Below, piece after piece: positions 1 through 3,980 of a stretch of 10,924 bases of DNA. The notes beneath the pieces were generated by a model. The model had not been told where the DNA came from and searched no databases. It worked only from the letters and a program-made list of their open reading frames with translations. The first letter of the stretch is position 1. Each line of letters opens with the position of its first letter. The stretch is taken from contig JAKANX010000029.1 in NCBI GenBank assembly GCA_021823425.1, positions 1-10,924 on the forward strand, read 5' to 3'. Both the position numbers and the translations under genes were made by a program. This DNA comes from Microcaldota archaeon. GTDB taxonomy: Archaea; Micrarchaeota; Micrarchaeia; Anstonellales; Bilamarchaeaceae.

Positions 1-312
1 GAATACGCGATTTACACCAAGAAGGTGGTCTGGGTGGAGGCGCTCTGCGTCCTGCTCATCTGGCTCTTTTTCATAATAGGGCTCGTGCTGGTGTTCTACA
101 TGAGGGACGCAATAGGGCTTTTCAGCGTCGCCTCCAACGTCATCATGGCCGGAATCCTGATGCTTAGCATCGCCCCGTTCATGGCGAATTGGGAATATTA
201 CACCGCGATATGGAAGGCGTGGAGGGAAGGCAGGGAGATAATCTACAAGGAGCCTGCCAAGAACACGTCGTATTCGGTCCTCGGGAACAGGGAAGTCTGG
301 ATTAAGCAGTAA
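1..312 (+). CDS. C-terminal part of an integral membrane protein (5' truncated by the window edge)
   Basis: The frame is open to the left edge (it begins EYAIYTKK before a possible GTG at 25), so the gene probably starts outside the window. The visible 103 residues hold two hydrophobic segments, around residues 13-35 (ALCVLLIWLFFIIGLVLVF) and 41-63 (IGLFSVASNVIMAGILML). A soluble, aromatic and charged tail of about 40 residues follows, rich in Trp and Tyr (NWEYYTAIWKAWREGRE). No catalytic motif is visible and I do not recognise the family. It is convergent with the glutamine-synthetase-like gene. Confidence 0.7.
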   Translation, partial: EYAIYTKKVVWVEALCVLLIWLFFIIGLVLVFYMRDAIGLFSVASNVIMAGILMLSIAPFMANWEYYTAIWKAWREGREIIYKEPAKNTSYSVLGNREVWIKQ

Positions 313-337
313 TCCCGAAACAAATAGTGGATTTGGC

Positions 338-371
338 GCGTATGCTTGTCGCTTTAGCGACACGCATACGC
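338..371. other. Long near-perfect hairpin in a convergent intergenic spacer
   Basis: GCGTATGC (338-345) pairs with GCATACGC (364-371). After one T/C mismatch, TGTCGC (347-352) pairs with GCGACA (357-362) around a TTTA loop, giving 14 base pairs in all. An outer helix TCCC-AAAC (313-321, one bulged G) can pair with GTTTGGGA (373-380). It lies just after the stop of the plus-strand membrane gene and before the 3' end of the minus-strand gene. It could be a bidirectional 3'-end structure, a small structured RNA, or a short palindromic element. There is no U-tract directly after it, so a classical terminator is not assured. Confidence 0.6.
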
Positions 372-398
372 AGTTTGGGAATAGAAAAGAAAGGGGTT

Positions 399-431
399 GT
401 AGGGGAAGATGATTTTAGAATTTACCCCTAC
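399..431 (-). terminator. Hairpin spanning the stop codon of the glutamine-synthetase-like gene
   Basis: GTAGGGG (399-405) and CCCCTAC (425-431) are perfect 7-base inverted arms around an AT-rich 19-base loop. The right arm includes the stop codon (428-430) of the minus-strand gene. In that direction the loop is T/A-rich, but no clear poly-T follows. It may be a 3'-end or stability structure; the terminator role is inference. Confidence 0.3.
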
Positions 432-1804
432 TTATTGAAGTACTTCTCCATCTCGTAGGCTGTTGGCCTCCTTTCGTTCTCGCCCTGCTCCGCGAGCCTC
501 TGCTCCAAGTAGTCGGCGAGCAGCTCAGAGGAAATGAATCCCTTGAGGAACTTGTTGTCGCTCTCCAGAGCGGCGAGCGCCTCGCCCACGCTTGCCGGAA
601 GAGGCTTTATCTTCATTTCCTTCATCCTCTTGGAATCCATCTGGGAAAGGTCTTCGGAAACCGGCTTTCCGGGGTCTGCCTTGTTCTTTATCCCGTCAAG
701 ACCTGCTGCGACGAGCGCGGCGTAAGCTAGGTACGGGTTTACCGAAGGGTCCGCTCCGGTGAACGAAACCGTGCGCTCTTCGTCCTTTACCGCGGACTGC
801 ACGTTCACGAGTGCGTTGGGCGAGGTGAGGCTCCACGCAGCGTAGCGCGGGTCAGCCTTCATCTTCCTGAACGAATTCGTGCCCGGAATTGTGAATACGC
901 TGAGCGCGTCCGCGTGCTCTAGTATCCCGCCTATGTAGTATAGTGCGGTGGAGCTGAGCTGCGCGTAGTCTCCCTTCGCGTCGTAGAAAAGGTTCGTTGC
1001 GCCCTTTCTCAGCCTGCTGGTTATGTTGAGCGAGCTTCCCTTGTCGCCCATTACGGGAAGGGGCATGAAGGTTGCGACGTTGCTGGCTATGAACGCGATG
1101 TTCCTCGCCACGTACTTTAGGGTGAGCAGCGCGTCAGCTGCGGACTTTGCGCCCAGCTCCTTTACTTTAATCCTCTGCTGCCCGTTGGGCGAGCGGCCGT
1201 GCGAGTGCGACTCCACGCCGCAGCGGAAATGGTCCTCCATTATCTCGGCCATCTGCACCCTCGCCGCGTAGAGCGTGTCGTGGGGCTGGCCCATGTACGC
1301 GCCGCTCTTGAAGTTCCAGAACGGAGACGGATTCCAGCTCGCCTCCCTGGTGTCTATCAGGTAATTGGGGCCGCGCTCCGGTGAAAGCCTGTCGCCGGTC
1401 ACGTTGTCAAATACGTAGAATTCGCAGTCGCTGCCCAATTCCACCTCGCTTATTCCCATGGCCTTGGCGTTTATGTTCACCCTTTCTATGGAATAGCGGG
1501 AGTCCTTCATGAACCGTTCCTTTTCGGGCATGGAGAACACGTTGGAAAAGAGCCTCAGCGTGTTTGGCTCCCACGGAATCCTAGCGAATGTGTCCTGGTC
1601 CGGGACGAGGGTCAAGGCCTTGCCCGAGAAGCCGAATATTTCGGAAAGGTCGGACTCTATTCCGGTGGCGAACGCCTCCTCGGAGAATCCGCGCGCCGAA
1701 ACCGTCTTGTGGCGGAGCTGGCCGTCCACGTCGGCGAACTGGAGGTCCACCCACCTCATGTCGTTTGACTTCATGAATTCAAGCGCTTCCTCTACGCTGG
1801 GCAT
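428..1804 (-). CDS. Glutamine-synthetase-fold protein with degenerate active site (probable pseudoenzyme or altered activity)
   Basis: The protein is 458 aa, full length for type I glutamine synthetase, and the fold matches end to end. It has an N-terminal beta-grasp region (VDLQFADVDGQLR), PDQDTFARIPW, TFMPLP, and the C-terminal signature NPYLAYAALVAAGLDGIKNK. Most catalytic residues are nevertheless changed (Salmonella numbering for the family; residues here from this Met). The first Glu of the ExE metal pair is Asp126, while the second is kept (Glu128). The HHE...QHEI block carrying E212 and E220 reads SHSHGRSPNGQQRI. H269 is Asn260. The E327 flap is shortened. E357 and R359 align with Ser347 and Thr349. 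D50 is kept. ATP-dependent glutamine formation therefore looks unlikely. The start is ATG 1804, with GGTGA five bases upstream; ATG 1810 and GTG 1816 are alternatives. It lies 72 bases downstream of cysE with its own TATA box. Family confidence is high; function is unknown. Confidence 0.9.
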   Translation of the reverse strand: MPSVEEALEFMKSNDMRWVDLQFADVDGQLRHKTVSARGFSEEAFATGIESDLSEIFGFSGKALTLVPDQDTFARIPWEPNTLRLFSNVFSMPEKERFMKDSRYSIERVNINAKAMGISEVELGSDCEFYVFDNVTGDRLSPERGPNYLIDTREASWNPSPFWNFKSGAYMGQPHDTLYAARVQMAEIMEDHFRCGVESHSHGRSPNGQQRIKVKELGAKSAADALLTLKYVARNIAFIASNVATFMPLPVMGDKGSSLNITSRLRKGATNLFYDAKGDYAQLSSTALYYIGGILEHADALSVFTIPGTNSFRKMKADPRYAAWSLTSPNALVNVQSAVKDEERTVSFTGADPSVNPYLAYAALVAAGLDGIKNKADPGKPVSEDLSQMDSKRMKEMKIKPLPASVGEALAALESDNKFLKGFISSELLADYLEQRLAEQGENERRPTAYEMEKYFNK

Positions 1805-1821
1805 TAACATCACCACCTGAC

Positions 1822-1849
1822 CGTTTCCGGTATTCAGTTTCGTGTTTCG
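1822..1849 (-). repeat. Heptameric repeat array, copy 1
   Basis: On the minus strand the 28 bases divide into four consecutive 7-mers, including CGAAACA, CGAAACT and GGAAACG. They fit the loose pattern RRAACNN seen at four other sites in the window. The array lies at and just after the predicted transcription start of the glutamine-synthetase-like gene, in its 5' leader. Confidence 0.5.
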
Positions 1850-1859
1850 TTAATGCTCC

Positions 1860-1872
1860 AATATAAATAAAC
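1860..1872 (-). promoter_or_regulatory. TATA box for the glutamine-synthetase-like gene
   Basis: On the minus strand this reads GGTTTATTTATATT, a good archaeal TATA element. It lies about 60 bases before ATG 1804, which predicts a leader of about 35 bases with a GGTGA Shine-Dalgarno. It sits right behind the cysE stop codon, so the gene can be transcribed independently of cysE. Confidence 0.6.
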
Positions 1873-1876
1873 CTTG

Positions 1877-2638
1877 CTATTCCGAGGGAGGCTTGGCGTC
1901 CTTCTTTTGCCCCTGCAGTTCCGCCACTTCCGCCTTGAGCGCGGCTATCTGCTTGTTCTGGGAGGCTATCTGTTTCCTGAGCTCGGTGAAGTGCTCGGAC
2001 ACGACGTCCCTGATTTTGTCGTGGGCAAGGGGGTCTATTTTCTCGCCGTTCATCTTGACAACTTCCGCAACCGGGCCGAGGACGGTGCTGTTGGGCGGGA
2101 CATTTTTTGTGACGGGCGCCCCTCCGGCCCCGATGTAGGAGTTATCGCCGATTTTTATCGGGCCCAGGATGGTTGCGTTGGTTCCCAGCATGACGCCGTC
2201 GCCGATGGTAGGGTGCCTTTTTCCGACGTCGTGCCCCGTTCCCCCAAGCGTGACGTTCTTGTACATGAGCACGTCGTTCCCTATTTCAGCGGTTTCGCCT
2301 ATTACGATTCCCATTCCGTGGTCTATCACTACCCTGCGCCCTATCGTGGCCCCGGGGTGGATTTCTATTCCGGTTGCAGTGCGGGCGCGGTCCGAAAGAA
2401 TCCTTGCGGTGTTGTGCATGCCGCGCTCGTAGAACCAGTGGTTGACACGGTGGTAGGTGAGCGCCCGAAGGCCCGGATATGTCATCCAGATGGTCAGGCC
2501 GTTGAGCTTCTCGGCAGCGGGGTCCTTTTCCCTAATCGCCTCTATGCTCTCCTTCATCCTGCGAAAGAAGCCCAGCCTTTTCTCACTGGGCTCCGAAGCC
2601 TTTGAAACCTTCCTATTTTCCATATTTTTGTGATCCAT
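1877..2638 (-). CDS. cysE: Serine O-acetyltransferase (left-handed beta-helix) with C-terminal coiled coil
   Basis: CysE transfers acetyl from acetyl-CoA to L-serine, giving O-acetylserine, the acceptor for sulfide in cysteine synthesis in the cytoplasm. The protein is 253 aa. A helical N-terminal region (WMTYPGLRALTYHRVNHWFY, around 50-70) precedes hexapeptide repeats from about residue 90 to 190. These include the family signature around the catalytic His (VIDHGMGIVIGETA, His107), then VTLGGTG, KRHPTIGDGVMLG and GAGGAPV. The C-terminus (about 205-247) is a charged heptad-like helix (LRKQIASQNKQIAALKAEVAELQ), a likely coiled coil in place of the short tail of bacterial CysE. The start is ATG 2638, because GAGGTG ends six bases upstream; a GTG at 2645-2647 overlaps that Shine-Dalgarno and is less likely. 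No O-acetylserine sulfhydrylase is visible in the window. Confidence 0.92.
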   Translation of the reverse strand: MDHKNMENRKVSKASEPSEKRLGFFRRMKESIEAIREKDPAAEKLNGLTIWMTYPGLRALTYHRVNHWFYERGMHNTARILSDRARTATGIEIHPGATIGRRVVIDHGMGIVIGETAEIGNDVLMYKNVTLGGTGHDVGKRHPTIGDGVMLGTNATILGPIKIGDNSYIGAGGAPVTKNVPPNSTVLGPVAEVVKMNGEKIDPLAHDKIRDVVSEHFTELRKQIASQNKQIAALKAEVAELQGQKKDAKPPSE

Positions 2639-2676
2639 GAATGCCACCTCTTGATTTTTTACGACGTTAAAAAACC

Positions 2677-2686
2677 GATTTAAACC
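2677..2686 (-). promoter_or_regulatory. Proximal TATA box for cysE
   Basis: The minus strand reads GGTTTAAATC, about 42 bases before ATG 2638. This predicts a start near 2655 and a leader of about 17 bases containing GAGGTG. A T6 tract (GGTTTTTTAACG, 2663-2675) follows directly and could act as an archaeal U-tract pause or termination signal for transcripts coming from further upstream. Confidence 0.5.
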
Positions 2687-2695
2687 CTGTCCTGT

Positions 2696-2764
2696 TCAAC
2701 AGAGGCAGCAACAACAAGGCAAGCTGGGCATAGCAGAATTAGCGGTATTTATCGTGCCTTGCAT
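2696..2764 (-). CDS. Candidate 22-codon leader ORF ending in a cysteine run, upstream of cysE
   Basis: On the minus strand ATG 2764 opens a 22-codon frame that ends CCCCLC before TGA (2696-2698). The last Cys codons include TGT TGT TGC TGC in a row. A TATA-like element (TATATTTA, 2791-2798) lies about 28 bases before the ATG, the spacing of a leaderless archaeal transcript. The downstream gene is the cysteine-biosynthesis gene cysE. CAAGGCA and TGCCTTG arms (2755-2761 and 2715-2721) could pair across the ORF. A Cys-codon attenuator is a possible reading. Against it, the region is simple in sequence (CAA/CAG-rich on the plus strand), there is no Shine-Dalgarno, and cysE appears to have its own closer promoter. 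Confidence 0.2.
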   Translation of the reverse strand: MQGTINTANSAMPSLPCCCCLC

Positions 2765-2790
2765 GTTTTTGATTACGCAGAACTTGTTTT

Positions 2791-2798
2791 TAAATATA
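2791..2798 (-). promoter_or_regulatory. TATA-like element upstream of the cysE leader region
   Basis: The minus strand reads TATATTTA. It is about 25-28 bases from ATG 2764 of the tiny Cys-rich ORF and about 155 bases from cysE. Its AT-rich sequence could also read as a TATA element on the plus strand, but no plausible plus-strand gene follows. Confidence 0.3.
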
Positions 2799-2815
2799 CG
2801 TGTTTTGCCCAAATG

Positions 2816-3328
2816 CTACCACATGTCCTTCTCCTGCCTGAGGATGGGCTTCTGCTCGTCCGGCTTGTCGGACGGGTGCGTCTTGGACTCGCGCGAACGC
2901 CTGAACACCGCGACGAAGGCGGCTATGCGGTCTGCGGGGACGCCTGCGAAGACTATGTCGTCCTGCTCGGCGCCCATGAGCTCCAGGGTGACCGTGCCTA
3001 AACCCAGAATCCGGTCAACTATCGTGAATTGCGTGCTTACTTCCGTTATCTTGTTGAACGGGATTACCGAGACCTTGCTCGTGATTATGCCCTGCTTCAC
3101 CGTCACCACGTCCTCCTCTATGTGCATGTAGAACTGCTTGAAGTAGAGGAATGCGGCTCCTGAGATTATCAGGTACAGCGCGAAGAAAGCTAGGATGAAC
3201 AGGTATGGGTTGAATGAGGGGGCGTACTGGCCGACCACGTACATGAGCCCGGAAAGCAAAAGGAAGAGAATGAAGAACGAGACGCAGTATGGCCGCGCCG
3301 AGGGCTGTATGTACAGGCTGGTGTCCAT
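2816..3328 (-). CDS. Two-TM membrane protein with bacterial-type PH domain (YdbS/bPH2-like)
   Basis: The protein is 170 aa. A short N-terminus precedes two membrane segments, about residues 15-36 (CVSFFILFLLLSGLMYVVG) and 41-64 (YLFILAFFALYLIISGAAFL). A soluble domain (about 66-141) follows with the hallmarks of the bPH2 family: YMHIEEDVVTVKQGIITSKVS, then IPFNKITEVS, then ILGLGTVTLELMGAEQDDIVFAGV. The last 30 residues are a charged, Lys/Glu-rich tail. The family is membrane-associated with no settled enzymatic role. ATG 3328 was chosen because TTTTAATC lies 24-25 bases upstream, as for a leaderless transcript. The longer open frame upstream runs through the tRNA region and is not coding. Confidence 0.85.
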   Translation of the reverse strand: MDTSLYIQPSARPYCVSFFILFLLLSGLMYVVGQYAPSFNPYLFILAFFALYLIISGAAFLYFKQFYMHIEEDVVTVKQGIITSKVSVIPFNKITEVSTQFTIVDRILGLGTVTLELMGAEQDDIVFAGVPADRIAAFVAVFRRSRESKTHPSDKPDEQKPILRQEKDMW

Positions 3329-3348
3329 AAGGGTTTGCCTCTTGGAAA

Positions 3349-3356
3349 GATTAAAA
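3349..3356 (-). promoter_or_regulatory. TATA box for the PH-domain membrane protein gene
   Basis: The minus strand reads TTTTAATC, centred about 25 bases before ATG 3328, so the transcript is predicted to be leaderless. It separates this gene from the tRNA region upstream. Confidence 0.55.
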
Positions 3357-3388
3357 CCCTTGCCTTCCGGGCAAACCCAGCGGCGAGA

Positions 3389-3413
3389 CGGAAAACACGG
3401 AACTGAAAACTGA
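3389..3413 (+). repeat. Heptameric repeat array, copy 2
   Basis: The bases contain GGAACTG and AAAACTG as consecutive 7-mers, preceded by a looser GGAAAACAC. The last part of this array lies inside the 29-base segment that is repeated exactly at 3533-3561. Confidence 0.45.
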
Positions 3414-3416
3414 TAT

Positions 3417-3497
3417 TGCCACGAGCGCCCGATTCGCCTGCGGGCGAATGGGCCGTAAAATCCTCCTCGGATTTTCCGGGGGTTTGAACCTGCGACC
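3417..3497 (-). pseudogene. Partial tRNA-Phe 3'-end copy interrupted by a 52-base hairpin insertion
   Basis: On the minus strand the copy starts in the variable region (GGTCGCAGGTTCAAA), matching the neighbouring intact tRNA-Phe, and ends with the same acceptor sequence GCTCGTGGCA. The two matching blocks, 3399-3427 = 3533-3561 (29 bases) and 3483-3497 = 3565-3579 (15 bases), are identical. They are separated by 55 bases here but by 3 in the real gene, so 52 bases are inserted in the T-stem 3' strand. No 5' half (acceptor, D-arm, anticodon) precedes it, so it cannot make a tRNA alone. The identity extends 18 bases beyond the tRNA 3' end, so the copied segment includes flanking DNA. Confidence 0.75.
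3428..3482. repeat. Two-hairpin insertion in the tRNA-Phe copy
   Basis: Two adjacent inverted repeats fill the segment. The first is ATTCGCC-TGCG-GGCGAAT (3432-3449), extended by CCC/GGG (3428-3430 and 3450-3452) after one bulged G. The second is AAAATCC-TCCTC-GGATTTT (3457-3475). It is GC-framed and has no room for a protein. It resembles a small palindromic element of the REP or MITE class, but no family is recognised. Confidence 0.6.
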
Positions 3498-3518
3498 TGA
3501 CAACATGATATTAAGAAC

Positions 3519-3546
3519 AAAACTCGAGACCGGGAACTGAAAACTG
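3519..3546 (+). repeat. Heptameric repeat array, copy 3
   Basis: Four consecutive 7-mers include AAAACTC, GGAACTG and AAAACTG. The array lies immediately 3' of the tRNA-Phe gene (in its direction of transcription) and is in opposite orientation to the array inside the tRNA intron. Confidence 0.55.
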
Positions 3547-3550
3547 ATAT

Positions 3551-3663
3551 TGCCACGAGCGGGATTTGAACCTGCGACCCTTCGGTATCCGAGTTTTGCG
3601 TTCCGGGTTTCGAGTTCCGGACGCCCCTTCAGCCGAATGCTCTCCCAACTGAGCTATCGTGGC
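3551..3663 (-). tRNA. tRNA-Phe (anticodon GAA) with a 40-base intron
   Basis: On the minus strand a full cloverleaf is readable. The acceptor GCCACGA (3663-3657) pairs perfectly with TCGTGGC, and the discriminator is A (3551). TA then joins the D-arm GCTC-AGTTGGGA-GAGC. The anticodon stem is TTCGG/CCGAA, with loop CTGAAG before the intron and A after it, so the anticodon is GAA. The mature tRNA is 73 bases. The 113-base gene therefore holds a 40-base intron at the canonical archaeal 37/38 site. The intron can fold through GCGT/ACGC and CCGG/CCGG. The T-arm GCAGG-TTCAAAT-CCCGC has one A/C mismatch, unusual for this highly conserved arm. CCA is not encoded. Splicing would be by the EndA encoded upstream at 3981-5159 on the same strand. 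Confidence 0.93.
3591..3618 (-). repeat. Heptameric repeat array, copy 4, forming most of the tRNA-Phe intron
   Basis: On the minus strand the intron core divides exactly into four 7-mers: GGAACTC, then GAAACCC, GGAACGC and AAAACTC. These fit the same RRAACNN pattern as the intergenic arrays. They account for 28 of the 40 intron bases, and the rest is adjacent to the splice sites. Confidence 0.55.
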
Positions 3664-3700
3664 GTAGTTGGATGAATAACAAATGAAGTATGCGACGAGG

Positions 3701-3710
3701 TTTTTTAATG
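3701..3710 (-). promoter_or_regulatory. Candidate TATA box for tRNA-Phe
   Basis: The minus strand reads CATTAAAAAA, about 40-47 bases before the first tRNA base. Transcription would start some 15-20 bases before the mature 5' end, normal for a precursor trimmed by RNase P. An 11-base tandem duplication, TGGCTAAAGGC twice (3722-3743), lies just upstream and spans the stop codon of the preceding small gene. Confidence 0.4.
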
Positions 3711-3735
3711 GTTTTCTATTTTGGCTAAAGGCTGG

Positions 3736-3933
3736 CTAAAGGCGCAGCGCGAGGCAGTCCGATATCCGCTCCCCGCCCTGCACTACGCGGGCGAAGCCGG
3801 AGCGCGGCCTGCGCGCGGAAAGCCATTCCTCGCAGTCCTCGGGCTCGCCCGCTTCCTCGTTAAGCAAAAGCCTGCAGGTGGACTTCAACCTCTTGTTTAG
3901 CTCATCGTAGATTAGGGAAGATTCGCCCATCAT
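3736..3933 (-). CDS. Small hypothetical protein downstream of endA
   Basis: A 65-aa acidic-to-basic soluble protein beginning MMGESSLIYDELNKRLKST. The middle is Glu-rich (LLNEEAGEPEDCEEWL), the C-terminal half is Arg-rich (ARRPRSGFARVV), and there are three cysteines. It has no signal, membrane segment or recognised domain. The frame could begin at 3996, overlapping the end of endA, but that extension would run through a heptameric repeat array (3940-3967) and looks unlike protein-coding sequence. GGTGGG directly precedes the paired ATGs at 3933 and 3930. It follows endA in the same direction with a 47-base gap and may be co-transcribed. Coding status is moderately supported; function unknown. 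Confidence 0.5.
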   Translation of the reverse strand: MMGESSLIYDELNKRLKSTCRLLLNEEAGEPEDCEEWLSARRPRSGFARVVQGGERISDCLALRL

Positions 3934-3939
3934 CCCACC

Positions 3940-3967
3940 GGAACGCTGAACTGGAAACTGGGAACGG
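3940..3967 (+). repeat. Heptameric repeat array, copy 5
   Basis: Four exact consecutive 7-mers are present: GGAACGC, then TGAACTG, GAAACTG and GGAACGG. It sits in the short gap after the endA stop codon, in the same orientation as the arrays at 3389 and 3519. Confidence 0.6.
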
Positions 3968-3980
3968 CCATGCGCCCATC

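Noticed and set aside
428..1804. Frameshift or assembly error as explanation for the missing GS residues
   Set aside because: The frame is continuous, alignable segments lie on both sides of every replaced motif, and changes are substitutions in place; a frameshift would destroy adjacent conserved blocks.
1874..2605. Long plus-strand open frame of 243 codons opposite cysE
   Set aside because: It mirrors the minus-strand cysE, whose product is unmistakable; the antisense translation has no recognisable domain and no promoter.
2648..2815. A known riboswitch in the cysE leader
   Set aside because: No conserved aptamer core such as the SAM or other sulfur-related riboswitch motifs could be recognised; only short inverted arms and AT-rich promoter elements are visible.
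3417..3550. A second functional tRNA gene with an intron in the T-arm
   Set aside because: The 3' part is tRNA-like, but no acceptor 5' strand, D-arm or anticodon arm lies upstream; only the 3' third is present.
3329..3556. N-terminal extension of the PH-domain protein through the tRNA-copy region
   Set aside because: The extension is Arg/Cys-rich, runs through the tRNA-derived copy and a heptamer array, and lies upstream of a well-placed TATA box; the MDTSLYIQP start is better.
3389..3967. A CRISPR array near the tRNA
   Set aside because: Repeats are 7-base units in short tandem runs with no unique spacers and in both orientations; no cas gene is present.
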